Shown here one piece after another: positions 30,962 through 43,019 of a stretch of 64,000 nucleotides of DNA. Numbering within the stretch: the stretch's first letter is position 1; every line of letters begins with the position of its first letter. The stretch is taken from assembly GCA_905221605.1 (NCBI GenBank), contig CAJNDS010000136.1, positions 900,001 to 964,000 on the forward strand, given 5' to 3'. This DNA is from Symbiodinium natans (Eukaryota; Sar; Dinophyceae; Suessiales; Symbiodiniaceae). Both the position numbers and the translations under genes were made by a program. Under the pieces are notes generated by a model that saw only the letters and a list, made by a program, of their open reading frames with translations, was not told where the DNA came from and ran no database searches.

Positions 30962-31196
30962 GGCTTAAAACTTCGCAGCTCCTTCTCCGAGTTAATGTGA
31001 AGACCTCAAAAACTTGTCAAAAAAGGGCTTAGGGTTTAGGGTTTAGGATTTAGGGTTTAGGGTTTAGGGTTTAGGGATGCTCGGTGGCTCCTGACAATTT
31101 GACATGCCGAGGCTTGGCGAACATCTTCCGCTTTAAGGACGGGGCCCAAGAATCCCGTGCAGGGGCTTAGGGGCTTAGGGTTTAGGGCCATAGGGT

Positions 31197-31265
31197 TTAG
31201 GGTTTAGGGTTTAGGGTTTAGGGTTTAGGGTTTAGGGTTTAGGGTTTAGGGTTTAGGGTTTAGGG
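31197..31265 (+). repeat. TTTAGGG array
   Basis: Ten perfect units between two GGCCATAGGG blocks, which form a short direct repeat around it (near 31186 and 31263). Confidence 0.95.
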
Positions 31266-32489
31266 CCATAGGGTTTAGGGTTTAGGGGCTGAGGGCTGCA
31301 GAGCTTTAACATTTGAGGCCTTGCAGGTTGGCATTTTTCGGAATGCAATGCGTAGAATCATGGGTAGCTTCCTGCTTCTGCCATGGGCCCGGATGTCTAA
31401 ACTCCACCATGATCACATGCTGCGCACTGTAGCCTGCACGTGCTACGGGACTACGGACTCCTTCCGGCCTACCACTCTACGTCAAAACCCGAAGCCACAC
31501 TAGGGAGCAGAAGGTCGTAATGCCGCAAACCCTAAACTTACCCTGAATCCTAAACCCTGAGCCTGAAATCCTAAGTTCTAAACCCCAAGCCCGGAAAACC
31601 TTAAATCTTGACGCCTGGAGCCGGCGCCGGGTGAGGACTCGCAGATACCGATGGGCCTCAGCCGGCGTTCCGACCTTGAACTGGGCTGGGTGCTGTGCCC
31701 TGGCCCTCATGGTCTTAGGGAGAAGTTTTCCGCATTGGGGGAGGGGGAGGGGTCGGGGGGAGTAGGGCAGTCTAAGTGAAAACTGCTCAGGTGGTCTGCT
31801 AAGTTGGCTTTTGGGATATTTGGTAGTACCCTATAAACCCTAAACCCTAAACTGGGGCTGAAGGGCTGAAGCCAGGCCCAGGAGCCCTGCAGAGACCCTG
31901 ACTGAAGCCTTGCCTGCCTCATGCGAGTGTGCGAGCTTAGGGTTACCGGGTTTAGGGTCCAACCGGTGCCAAGGAGTCAAGCCCTTGGGGAGGCCGCCAG
32001 CAGTGGGCAGCTCAAGGACTCTCGCTGGGGTTTGGTTAGGGTTTTGGGAATTGGGTTTGTAATTCGGAGCTCAAAAAGGGTTGCGGGTTTAGTCTTAGGT
32101 TGAATTCGGTGGTCATGTTGGATTTGGGAGGCAATGTAGGGGAGTATCGTATTACGAGCCCATGTGTTGAGGCTTGGGATTTGGGCGGGTAATGCAGGGG
32201 CCAACTTGAATGGGTATTTGTAACACAGTGATGTATAGGTCTATTGCAAAAGGCTCCTGCACTCTGCACAACGCCTGGAGGGCTTAAGTAGACTGCGGCT
32301 GAGCTTGTTTCAAAGGGTTCCACAGTACATGTAACTTGTTGAATCCCTAAACCCTAAACCCTAAACCCTAAACCCTAAACCCTAAACCGAGCACCCAAGA
32401 GCCGCTGAGGTAAAGCCGGGTTTCAGGGTGTATGATGGTTGGGTTTCAGGGTTCGTTGCTTCGGTAACTTTTGGCTTGAGGGTTTGAGG

Positions 32490-32592
32490 TTGGGATGTCC
32501 CCCCTTATACTAGCAATCCTTAATAGGGACCTTTCTTGGGGGGTACTCAAATCCCGATTAGGGACTGTTAGCATAAGGGGGAACATCCCAAG
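32490..32592 (+). mobile_element. Family D foldback element
   Basis: TTGGGATGTCCCCCCTTATA ... TAAGGGGGAACATCCCAAG; long inverted ends with TAATAGGGACC and GATTAGGGACTG inside. Confidence 0.8.
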
Positions 32593-32839
32593 TGTGAGGT
32601 TTTAGGCTTTGGAGTTTGTGCCGGGCGCTCAAACTAAGGAGGAGCTTCCCACCCTGTTCCAAGAAATTTCTTGGAGTTGTCACGCTGCGGTCGGGTAGGT
32701 TGCTGGGCTTCGCCTCACCTTAGGGCATTTGTCAGCTCGTGAGATTCTACCTTGGCCACCAAAGTTGTGCCCTAGCAAGCAACAGAAAACCCCCTCCCCC
32801 CGGCAGCAAGCAACAGAAGCTCACTCGCTATAAGGCCCC

Positions 32840-32854
32840 CCCCCCCAAAAAAAA

Positions 32855-32888
<34 letters not shown>

Positions 32889-32905
32889 TATACATATATA
32901 TATAC
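32840..32905. repeat. C-run, A-run and AT tract
   Basis: Poly-C, poly-A (about 25) and an AT dinucleotide tract in series. Confidence 0.9.
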
Positions 32906-32936
32906 ATATTAAATAAACTTCCTTAAATCAGACCTG

Positions 32937-33148
32937 GAGCTCCATTAGATCTTGCTGAGGGATTCTTGAGAATTGGGAATTGTTTTTAGGTACTTTCGTT
33001 TTGTTTAAGAAACAGCAAAATTAGAATTTTTGCCAGGTTTCCAGGTTCAGTATAGCTTAAGCTTTAAGCTTTGGGGCAAAGGAGCTTGCCGCCCTGCGGA
33101 AGCGGGCCACGCCTACCACAGAGGCGCGCCTTTGCCAGCTTCTCAGGT
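32937..33148 (+). other. Introner (target copy GAGC) and helical exon
   Basis: GAGC at 32937 and again at 33082 after GGGGCAAAG. Between them sits the TTTAAGAAACAG and TTTTTGCCAGG block of cyclase introns 5 and 14. The exon from 33082 reads ELAALRKRATPTTEARLC, then QLL, helix-prone. It may belong to the coiled-coil gene further right. Confidence 0.5.
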
Positions 33149-33196
33149 CGAACGTTGGCCAGCCCTGATCCCATGGACCCCGTAAGGGCTGGGCGC

Positions 33197-33257
33197 GGTT
33201 TAGGGTTTAGGGTTTAGGGTTTAGGGTTTAGGGTTTAGGGTTTAGGGTTTAGGGTTC
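33197..33257 (+). repeat. TTTAGGG array
   Basis: Eight to nine perfect units. Confidence 0.95.
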
Positions 33258-33555
33258 GTTTGGCCCCCGGGTTCCCCGCCAGGCGCCATCTTCACCTGGC
33301 GCCACTGCTGCCACCGTCTCACCAACCTGTCGCTTTCCTGAAAATGCACTGTCGGATACCCCAAAGCTATTACTTTAAGAACCCAACATCTACTTGTTTC
33401 TAGTTTACCTACAAGTATCCTATAAGGGTACTGCTATACATGTGCTACAAACATGTAGGTTCTGGGTTGTTAAGCTAAAACCTCAAACACTATCAAGAGG
33501 GTCTCCGCTTGATGACAGACTAATGTGCCTCACCGGTCTTGCCCAAGTGTGAGCG

Positions 33556-33725
33556 AGTACTAGGGACTCTCTTTACCTACCAATTGCTTAAGAACCCCCC
33601 CCCCAACAAACTTAAAAAGATTCTTCCTTACGAGGGTAATATAGGGATTAGTATTCATATTTTTAAGGGGTTCTTAAGCAAATAGCTACCGTTAAGGGGG
33701 TAGTTACTACTAAACTGCCTGAAGC
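33556..33725. mobile_element. Family C element inserted in a family B element
   Basis: The family B left end (AGGGACTCTCTTTACCTAC) is followed directly by a family C element (AATTGCTTAAGAACCCCC ... GGGGTTCTTAAGCAAATAG, 33580-33685). After it comes CTACCGTTAAGGGGGTAG, then TTACTACTAAACTGCCTG, the rest of family B. CTAC appears on both sides of the insert. Confidence 0.7.
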
Positions 33726-34322
33726 CTACAGAGCTCCGCAGGCCTGCGAACACGCAAGGGACATCCGGTTGGGGTTTAGGGTTTAGGGTTTGGCGCAGTC
33801 CTGGTTGCAAAAAGGGTTTAGGGTTTAGTCCGTTGCTCAAAAAAGGGTTTAGGGTTGAGGGGTATCTTACATCTCCTTGAAGGGATTCAGGAAACAGGGC
33901 ACCCCAATTTCCCAAGAACTCGGGAGCAGAAGAGAACTGAAGAGACCACATGACGGCTCCAAGAAATCCCCCCTAGTCTCCCTGCAACCCTAGTCCCAAA
34001 TACTCTACGAAGCCGGCGAGCTGAGGTATCAAGCTGGATCCCGAGCCGTCACTGGCGTCTGAGCTTCCCCGACACGAGCACCTCAACGGCACTAAGGGCC
34101 TAGGGTTATAAGTCATAAGGGTCTTAGGGTTTAGGGTTATAGGGTTGTAGGGTTGTAAGGGTCTGGGGCGAAGGGTTTCGTGTGAAGGGTTTGTGGTATT
34201 CTGTTTTCTATTCGTTGGTTGCGAAGAGAGGGTATGGGCGGGTGTTAGGCTCGATTTTTTGGAGCAGGGTTTTCAGAGCCTTGCAGAGTCCACCTTCCCA
34301 AAAGAAAAGCACAAGAACCTTA

Positions 34323-34422
34323 CGGGCCTCTATGTACCTCTACTCTACAGTTTGGTAGTAACTACCCGACCCCTTGATTAGTAGGTATAGCCCATAAAAG
34401 CTGTAGGTAAAGGAGTCCCAAG
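34323..34422 (+). mobile_element. Family B element
   Basis: CGGGCCTCTATGTACCTC ... GTAAAGGAGTCCCAAG with the family body. Confidence 0.8.
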
Positions 34423-34629
34423 TAAACCACCCCGAAGCACAATGCACCTGTGCCACGCAGTCGCGACCACCCACCGAGCGACACCGACTCGGCTTCCGTC
34501 GAGGAGCTGCCTTGCTTGTTGGGAACCCAAAACCCTAAACCCTAAACCCTAAACCTCCTTCCTTCGAACTTCTGGTGATGGGCAGAGGGGCTGGCGGTTG
34601 CTTTGGTTATGAAGGAAAGCTTGGGGTTG

Positions 34630-34671
34630 GGTTCCCTAAACCCTAAACCCTAAACCCTCAACCCTCAACTT

Positions 34672-34709
<38 letters not shown>

Positions 34710-34770
34710 ACCCTAAACCCTAAACCCTAAACCCTAAACCCTAACCCTAAACCCGAAACCTTAAACCCTG
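34630..34770 (-). repeat. CCCTAAA and CCCTCAA array
   Basis: Perfect CCCTAAA units flank about nine CCCTCAA units, so one variant has spread locally. Confidence 0.93.
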
Positions 34771-35586
34771 GAGTTCTCAATGGATCTGTGGTGTGCCCTC
34801 CAGCGTCGGCGATCGCAGAAAGGAACGGGCGGGAGTCAGGGGCTCAACGGCAAGGTTCACCGCGAGGATCTTCGACGCCGCGGATGGAGAAGGGCCATGC
34901 CTGACGCTTTTTCGATCTTGGGCCCTTGCGGCGGCACTTGAATATGTAAGTGGTGTGGCATCTCAAACCGACATTCCGGCGCAATCCTACCATTTGTTAG
35001 TTGAGTTGTCTTGAGGACAAGTCTTGAAGTCATGAAGTCTGCAGAATCTTGTGGGCTGTATCACCAGAGAGGACCCCAACCGAAGCCTTGCCGGCCTTGT
35101 GCGAGTGTGAGGGTCGAAACCCTAAACCCTAAACCCTAAACCCTAACCCTAAACCCTAAACCCTAAGCCCTAAACCCTAAACCCTAAACCAGTACAGAGG
35201 GGGGGTACAAGGGGAACCCATGAGAAGATACCGTAGCCCATGATCCCTTAAGGAGGCCCTTTTCGGTGGGTTGATTCTGGGATTCTAAGGCCTAAACCCT
35301 AAACCCTAAACCCTACACCATCCTGGCAGAGCCTTAGTAGGGAATAGGTTCAAGGGGCGCCTCGCACCAGGAGCTGATCCAGCAGCACTTAGCTGCCTTC
35401 CGCTACTTGGGCTGGTAGGGTTTAGGGTTTAGGGCTTAGGATTTAGGGTTGGAATCCGGCGATAAGCGCACATGAGTATCTCTCCTACCCTCTTCCCAAG
35501 CCTCAAACACATCAAGCACCCCCGGGAAAAAAGGCTAAGGACTTGATCCTCAAGCCCCTAAACCCATACAACTTGCAACAGGCCTA

Positions 35587-35662
35587 CTTGGGACTCTATG
35601 TACCTACAGTGGAGTCGTAGCTACCCCTTAGTCAGCAGGTATATCCCAAAGCGAGTCCCAAG
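35587..35662 (+). mobile_element. Short family B element
   Basis: CTTGGGACTCTATG ... GCGAGTCCCAAG, 12-base inverted ends. Together with flanking CTA and TAG the pairing extends to 15 bases. Confidence 0.8.
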
Positions 35663-36074
35663 TAGTCTTGGCAGACCTCTGGACAGTTGCCCTGCCTGCA
35701 GTGTGCGAGTGCAAAACCCTAAACCCTAAACCCTAAACCCTAAACCTTAACCCTAAACCCTAAACCCTAAACCCCCTCCCCCCCTCCCCCCAAGGTGAGG
35801 AATCGCTGCAGAGCGAAGGTGCGTGGCGAGCCAGCCTGCAGCAGACATTGCCCCGGGGCCGGCAATGGCATGCCTTCGGTGTGTTCAGGGTTTAGGGTTT
35901 AGGGTTTAGGGTTTTCAGGTTTAGGGCTTATAGGGTTTAGGGTTTAGGGCTTAGGGTTTAGGGTTTAGGGCAGTTTGAGGGGGCAGCGCGCAGCGGTAGG
36001 GTTCAGGGAGTCAGCTGGTCACCTCTCCAGCGACTCCTGTGTAGTACCTTCTTGGGGGAGTATCCTAGAGTCCC

Positions 36075-36182
36075 CAAGTTATAAGTAGAGTTATAAGGAC
36101 CCAAAATTGGGTTATAAGGATCCTAAATGAAGTTAGAAGTCCCTGAACTACAGTTAGTATAGTACGGGGGCCCCTCCTTGTA
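36075..36182 (-). mobile_element. Family E element, inverted
   Basis: Family E body on the minus strand, ending GGGGGCCCCTCCTTGTAG. Confidence 0.75.
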
Positions 36183-36277
36183 GAATCCCCTGTATCTAGC
36201 AGATAAAGGAACTACATTGGAGCCTGCAAGCACTTCTGAGACCAGCGCCTCTTCGGGTGTTTAGGGCTCAGGGTTTA

Positions 36278-36366
36278 CCTGGGACTCCATATACCTGCAG
36301 CTTAGTCCTAACTACCCCTCTAATGAGTAGGTGCAACCCATAAAACTGTAGGTAAAGAGTCGCAGG
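36278..36366 (+). mobile_element. Family B element
   Basis: CCTGGGACTCCATATACC ... GTAAAGAGTCGCAGG with the family body. Confidence 0.8.
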
Positions 36367-36702
36367 TAGGGTCTAGGGTTTAGGGTTTAGGGCACGGCTC
36401 GTTACCAAAGTTGCAGCATCGGGTTTCGCGTTTAGGGCTCAGGGTTGAGGGTTTAGGGTTAGTGCACGTCCTTGTACGTGCGCGTGTCAGATTGAAAAAA
36501 ATAAGCACTGATTCACCCTAAGCTTCCCAAAGCCCCAAACCCTTTTAGGGCTCAACCCTGAAACTCTATGCCTCAAAGTCCTGCAGCCCTGCTAAGCCGA
36601 GGCAAGAAGCGCAGGGCAAAGAGCTCGCCAGGGTGCAGGCACGAAAGCTGGTGTGGCCGGTCTCCTTCGGAAGAATGCTTGACTTTCGTTTGCGAGATCT
36701 CG

Positions 36703-36835
36703 GTTTACAATAATGGGGTCCTGTGTTCAAATAAGGGGATCCTACTATTTGGGGGGTGTATCTGATAATGGGGGTACCTTGTTGGGGTTGTTTTTTTAAT
36801 AAGGGGATCCTACTATTTGAGGGGGGTGTATATTA
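36703..36835 (+). mobile_element. Family M element, doubled
   Basis: Two copies of AATAAGGGGATCCTACTATT, then TG(A)GGGGGGTGTAT, in direct order. Related to cyclase intron 11. Confidence 0.65.
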
Positions 36836-37440
36836 GGACTCCCTTATTTTCGTATACTCCGAGATCAACAGCAGTGACCCTACTCAGCTTCCAACTTCTC
36901 CGTTCAAGTATTGGTCCCCATGGCCCAGGGCGTAGGGTACGTGCCCAGGATCTCAAGATTTTGTCAGGCCCATCAACGTTTCCGGTGGTCGGGGAATCTG
37001 TTTGCGGCGCTGCTCCTGCAGCTTACAAGGGCCCTGTGCAGGGTTGATTCCGAGGATTATAAGGCCTAATAGCCCGTCCCGTCAGTTCGATAGAAGTGAT
37101 GTCTTACGGAGTTGAACCTTTTCAGGTTCTTGTCATCGGGGCACCAGGGCCTCTCACCGAAAGATTCCTCTCGACTTCAGGACTTAGATTCTTTGGGGGT
37201 ACCGTTTGGGTGAGGCTTGACGAGCCCCCATGATTTTGCCCTTGTATGTCGGGGAGACAAAGCCCCGCAAAGATCTCGCAAGTCGCGAGAAGGAAAGCCC
37301 AGAAAAGCACGGAAAATCCAAGCCCCGAAGCCCTCCCTCAAGGTCCCGAACTCGGAACCCCATAACAAGAATGCCTAAAGAACCCCAACACACCCCCAGC
37401 CCCTGAACCCCTGAAACCACTTAACCCCAAAACCCGAAGA

Positions 37441-37532
37441 CCTGGGACTCTATTTACCTACAGTTTACTAGTCGCAACTAGCCCTTAATTGGTAGGTCTA
37501 ACCATAAAACTCTAGGTAAAGACAGTCCCAGG
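37441..37532 (+). mobile_element. Family B element
   Basis: CCTGGGACTCTATTTACC ... AAAGACAGTCCCAGG, close to the family consensus. Confidence 0.85.
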
Positions 37533-37642
37533 TAAAGCCTGAGCCCTACACCCTGAACTACGATTTGCTTAAGAACCCTCCCAAACCAATCTAAAGGCAT
37601 TTTCTGTTCAGGGCAATGAAATGTAGGGTTTATCCTCTTGTG

Positions 37643-37935
37643 GTAACCCTAAACCCTAAACCCTAAACCCTAAACCCTAAACCCTAAACCCTAAACCCTA
37701 AACCCTAAACCCTAAACCCTAAACCCTAAACCCTAAACCCTAAACCCTAAACCCACCCCTTGTGCTTTCTGCAGGCCAGCCTCGCCGAAGCATTGGACAC
37801 TCTCCTGGAGGGCCGGCTCGCAGCCTTGCATGCGGCTTGTGGGCGTTTAGGGTTTAGGGTTTAGGGTTTAGGGTTTAGGGTGATTAGGCGTTTAGGGTTT
37901 AGGGTTTAGGGTTTAGGGTTTAGGGTTTAGGGTGA
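37643..37935. repeat. Opposed CCCTAAA and TTTAGGG arrays around an exon-like island
   Basis: CCCTAAA about 16 units (37643-37755), then an island (37776-37842) that follows TTCTGCAG and encodes ASLAEALDTLLEGRLAALHA, then TTTAGGG arrays (37843-37935) broken by a repeated GTGATTAGGCG / GTGATAGGCG. The opposed arrays could pair as a large stem with the island in the loop. The island looks like a helical exon. Confidence 0.7.
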
Positions 37936-37944
37936 TAGGCGTCT

Positions 37945-37947
37945 AGT

Positions 37948-37976
<29 letters not shown>
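37945..37976. repeat. AT dinucleotide tract
   Basis: About 16 AT units. Similar tracts: 7818-7852, 12043-12105, 61729-61745, 63776-63792, the last two inside family C elements. Confidence 0.9.
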
Positions 37977-37979
<3 letters not shown>

Positions 37980-39347
37980 TGGCTTTTACATTTTAGGGTT
38001 TGTGTTCTTTTTTTGGTGTTTGCTCCGTAGTTTGGGGTTTGGGTTTTTTGCGTTTTTGTTTTGTTGTGTCTCTTTTTTTCTCCCAAACAGGGGTTTTTGG
38101 TTATCGGGCTTCGGGGGACATGGTTTAGTGCAGCTCAGCCGGTGGTTCAACAGGCTTCCTGATGCGCCTGGGAGGGGTTAAGTGTAACGAGGCAATGAGA
38201 TGCAAGAACGGACCCCTAGAAGGGACACTTACTCTTATTCCCCTATAGCCAACATATATACCTCAAAATAGTCCCCAGATACCCATGCATAGCCCCGACA
38301 ATTTACCTGTAAGGGTCCATGATCAGGGGTCCTTAAACCCCTTAACCCCTAACCCCTAAGCTCCTAGACCCTAAACCCCTCAACCCCTAAACCCTTGAAC
38401 CCCTAAACCCTATATAAACCCCTAAACTCCTAAACCCTAAACCCTAAGCCCCTTAGCCCCTAGCCCCCAAACCCTCCTTCCTTCCCTTGACACAAGGGTT
38501 CCGGGTTGTTGGACGGGGCTGCAGTAGAGCTGCTGATGTGTTTCGTTCACCGTCCTACATACCTCAACCCCAAACCCACTCAACTTTGCGACAAAAGCAA
38601 AGCCCTCAACCCTAAACCCTAAACCCTAAACAAACCTCCCGGGTGCCAAAAGAAGGGTGTAGGAAGACAAAAACTGGGCACTAGGGCGGCCCGAGGGTGG
38701 CCAAGCCCACAACCCCAAACCCATGACCTTTCTGCAACCTGTACCCTATACCCAAATTGTATAGGGTTTAGGGTTTTGGGTTTAGGGTTTAGGGTTTAGG
38801 GTTTAGGATAGGAGCCCCCCCAGGCTGAGTTGCTCCAACGTGGCGCCTCCAGGGACGCTGCGGGGGCGCTGGGATCGGAGGCCTTGGACCCCCCCCGCTT
38901 TCGCTTGTAGGGTTTAGGGTTTAGGGTTTCGGGTTTGGGGTTTAGGGTTCAGGGTTCAGGGTTTAGGGAGCAGTTTTGGTTCATCCATAGGCATGGGCTC
39001 TTTTGAATGTGGGTGTCTGGTTACAGTATATCCGTACCCCCCCCATCTCGGCTTTGGGCCTGCAGCTTTCACTTGGCCTTTCGACAGGCGTAGATGAAGT
39101 CTGGCGTCATAGACATTCTTTCTTAAAGGGGTTTGGGCACGGCCGTCCCAAAGCTCTCGGCTCAGGTCTCATGTTTAGGGATATCGGGTTGAGGGTTTGG
39201 GGGGTTCATAGGGTATAAGCCTCCTTGAACCCTAAACCCTCCTATAATCCCTAAATTTCCAAACTGAGGTTCTGAGGCACATACCAAGAGAAGCCTCCCA
39301 AACCCCAAACCCCAAACCCTAAACCCCCCTAAGCCCCTGGCACACAG

Positions 39348-39420
39348 GTCAGAGCGTTGCAGGGCCAACTCGAGCGGATTGAGGAGACGCAGTCCGACCT
39401 ACTCGAGCAGTTCAAGAAGG
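39348..39420 (+). CDS. Coiled-coil exon
   Basis: After GGCACACAG: VRALQGQLERIEETQSDLLE, then QFKKA, with clear heptads. It ends near a G-A-A-G then C-run. Probably part of a large coiled-coil gene on this strand. Confidence 0.5.
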
Positions 39421-39544
39421 CCCCCCCCCCCACCCCACGGACTTTAGGGTCTAAGGTTGTTTATGGTTTAGGGTTGAGTTTCAAGAAGCCCCCACCCCTC
39501 CTCCCCCCCCAAGACGCCGTTTTAGGGGACTTTAGGTTTTTTAG

Positions 39545-39720
39545 GTTTGGGCTTAGGGCTTAGGGCTTAGGGGCTTAGGGCTTAGGGCTTAGGGCTTAGG
39601 GCTTAGGGCTTAGGGCTTAGGGCTTAGGGCTTAGGGCTTAGGGCTTAGGGCTTAGGGCTTAGGGCTTAGGGCTTAGGGCTTAGGGTTTAGGGTTTAGGGT
39701 TTAGGGTTTAGGGTTTAGGC
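39545..39720 (+). repeat. GGGCTTA array passing into TTTAGGG
   Basis: About 19 copies of a C-containing 7-mer (TTAGGGC) followed by five TTTAGGG units: a homogenised variant block. Confidence 0.95.
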
Positions 39721-39859
39721 CAATCCTTCAGGCCCCATGTTCGGCTTATGGCTTGCGGTCTGGACTCCGTGAAATCTGTTCTTGCCTTTTCTTGTGTGGA
39801 GGGACCCAAGTATTGCCCTGTGCCCAATAACACCCCTAAGTCTAAATTCCTAAGCCTTG

Positions 39860-39948
39860 CCTGGGCCTCTCTTTACCTACAGTTTAGTAGTAGAAACCCT
39901 TAATTAGTAGGTATAACCCATACATCTGTAGGTAAAGAGGGTCCCAGG
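39860..39948 (+). mobile_element. Family B element with 9-bp direct repeat flanks
   Basis: CCTGGGCCTCTCTTTACC ... AGAGGGTCCCAGG, flanked by TAAGCCTTG on both sides (39851-39859, 39949-39957). Confidence 0.85.
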
Positions 39949-40289
39949 TAAGCCTTGAACCACAACCCCAAACCCGAAACCGCGCACCCGACGCGAGCAT
40001 GTCCATCCGTCGGCTTCGATGACCTGGGCTTGTCTCCTTAACCCGATAGTTCAACCCTGAACCCCGAAACCCTCTTAACCCTGAAGCCCTAAACCCTAAA
40101 CCCTGAACCCTAAACCTGAAGCCCTAAACTCTAAACGTCCCAAATCCTGAGCGGCTCTGCGAAACCCTTCACCCCCAAAACTTCCGTAGCGAAGTTGAAC
40201 CGGGGTTTAGGGTTTAGGGTTTAGGGTTAAGGGTTAAGGGTTTAGGGAGGCTCTACAGGGCCTAGGGTTGAGGGCCCCCAGTGTGGCGT

Positions 40290-40378
40290 CGGCCTGCTCG
40301 AAGGCTGAGATGAGTCTCGGTAGTTCGATGGAGCAGCAGCTGGCCCTCCATCAGGCGCGGGAAGCTCGAGAGATATGG
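40290..40378 (+). other. Possible coiled-coil exon
   Basis: AEMSLGSSMEQQLALHQARE, then AREIWG; helix-prone open stretch between arrays, with AG before GCTG at about 40306. Confidence 0.4.
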
Positions 40379-42244
40379 GGGTTTAGGGTTTAGGGCCTTA
40401 GGGTTTAGGGTTTAGGGTTAGGGTTTAGGGTTGAGGGTGTAGGATTTAGGGTTTAGGGTTCAGGGTTTAGGGTTTAGGGTGTAGGGTTTAGGGTTTAGGG
40501 TTTAGGGTTTAGTGTTTAGGGTTTAGGGGTGCCCTTTTGGGGGGGTCCCTTTAAGGGGGATTCTGTTTCTTTTGGGGTTTGAAAGGGGTACCCCTGTCTG
40601 GGGAAAGCCCCATATCGGGTTTCAAGTATGGGCGCTGATTCCCTGTAAAGTGTCCCAGTGTCCCATCAAAGACTGATACCTCCACTTCGTGCAAAATCAA
40701 GGTGAACAAACTCCAGCCTCAGTAACCGTGATCCTAAGCTAGAGAACAAGGCCGAGCCAGAAAGCATTGGTATCATAACCCCTGATAAAGGCCCTCGTTA
40801 GGTTGATTATGACATTGTCCATCCTGGTTAGATATAGGGCTATGGGCATGGGATATGGGTTTAGAAGCTTATGGGGCTTTTGGTGCTCGCACCCCCTGTG
40901 AGGCAAAAAACAGAACGAGAGAGGTGGTGTTCTGTTTAGGGAGTTTAGGCTTCTGGGTTTAGGGTTTAGTGTTTAGGTTTCGGGTTTAGGGTTTAGGGTT
41001 TAATGTTTAGGGTGCTACTTGGGCGGATGTGACGGTCCTTATTTGTTTCCTGGGTTGATTTGTGTTTGGTTCCTCCAGTGAGTTAGTTTGGTCGTCAACT
41101 GGTTTTTCTTGCAATTTCGGCGGCCCCAAGTCCGGTTGCATTAGTCCAGCAGCTTGTTCATGCTGTTGGCAACCATATGTTTGCTCAGGGTTTAGGGTTT
41201 AGGGTTTAGGGTTTAGGGTTTAGGGTTTAGGGTTTAGGGCTTAGAGATGTTTGCTTATGGAGCTGGCGTTGGCTTATGGCACTTGGAGCATCTCTATTTT
41301 GCCTCACTCGGGTGTTGACGTGTTGTTGGGAAGTTGCGGTTTGCACTTGCCAGGTTGCTCTACATATGCAATGTTGCATTTGTTTCTCTCTCTGTCTCTC
41401 CCGTTCTGTTTGTTCTTTCCGCTGCTTGCTTTTTTCGGTGTGAGTTCAGCTGAGAGGCTTCTAAGTGATGCAGTGATGCACTCAGCCGGTTGGGCTTGCT
41501 ACCCGCATGGCTTCTTCTTCGTCTTCTTCTTCTTCTGAGTCCCTTTCGACGATGTTCCTTTCAGGTTGCAGAGGCTTGCAACGTCTGGAATTCATGCGCG
41601 TCATGCAAGCTTGCATAGGATCTCCAGCCCCACTCAACTCAGCCCTCCAAAACCTGAAGTCAAAGACGCGATGCCTCTTCGGGAACGAATAAAGTCGCGC
41701 AAAACGCCCCAACCATCTAATTAACACCACACACACATAGATCTGAAATCAGGATAGGCCTCCCCAATTTCCACGTGTCACGCAATATGAGCCCCCCCCC
41801 CCCCCTCTCCTCCCCAACCCAAGCTCCGAATCCAAATTATAGCCGCCGGGCGGCCTGTCCTAGACTCAGAGCGACTAAACCTACCCAAACCGTAAACCCT
41901 CAACCCTAAACCAAATCCTGCACTTGCCCCTGCCGAGTGGGTGCTTTGGCCTGTGCAGTGCGGATGGCAAAAACACACACATCCTATGCCCGAAGCCCTT
42001 AACCCTAAACCCTAAAGACAGACCCAAACCCTGCCTGCGGTTAAGCCAGCTATGCGGCAGCAAACTAAAACCCTCAACCTAAACCCTAAACCCTAAGCCC
42101 AAACCTTAAACCCTAAACCCTACACCCTAAACCCTAAACCCTAAACCCTAAAACCTAAAACCCCTAAACCCTAAACCCTAAACCCTAAAACCCTAAACCC
42201 CTAAACGCTGTGAAGCCCCCAAACGCCCGCACGCCTCGCGTCAG

Positions 42245-42310
42245 GAGGCGCTGGAAGAGCGCTGTTTGGAGCTGCAAGGGCAACTCCAGGCCTTTCTTTG
42301 CTTGGGAGGT
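42245..42310 (+). other. Possible coiled-coil exon
   Basis: After CTCGCGTCAG: EALEERCLELQGQLQAFL. Similar wording to the exon at 39348 (LQGQL). Confidence 0.45.
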
Positions 42311-43019
42311 TTAGGACTTTAGGTTGAGGTTTAGGGTTTAGGGTTTAGGGTTTAGGGTTTAGGGTTTAGGGTTTAGGGTCTCGGGGTCTCGGGTCTCGGG
42401 TTTAGGCTTCGGCTCGGTGATGCGCAGCAGGGTTTTGGGCTGTTGCTGAGACACGTGTGTTGTTTTCCTGGCAGTCAATGATAGTCCAGTTGCCCGAAAA
42501 AGCTTCGGGATGTTTAGGATTTAGGCTTTAGGGTTTGGAGTTTAGGGTTTAGGGTTTAGGGCAAAAGGAATTAGGGTTTAGGCTTCAGGGCTATAGGGTG
42601 ATAGGAAAGGCTGATAATCGGTGTGCCGGGTTTGAGGTTCAGGCTCACTGTGAACGTTTTTTTTAGGCTTAGGGCTTAGGGCTTCGGGTTTAAAGTCTAG
42701 GCTTGTTTGGGGCTATTTCGATGTGGTGGGGGGGGGGGGGGACGGTGAGCGGGGGGAGGGATGTTTGAGGGCATGCCGTCTGGGTTTAGGGTTTAGGGTT
42801 TAGGGTTTAGGGTTTAGGGTTGGTTTACAGGGGTAGTTTATTTTGGGAGTCTTACTTGGTTTTGTGGATGCTCAAGGCGTTTTCGGGATGAGGCGGGGTG
42901 CAGACAAGCGAAGGAGGGCGTTGCTGTGACACTGGTGGCTTGCCTTGGTGTGCTTCAGGGGGTTTTGGGGGACCTGTGCATCCCAAGATGCAGGTCAGGT
43001 GCCGAAAAAGGCCTCAAAA

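Noticed and set aside
32459-32479. Resemblance to the 3' half of the dinoflagellate spliced leader (TTTTGGCT..GAG)
   Set aside because: Only eight consecutive bases plus a few scattered matches agree; below what would be expected for a real relic.
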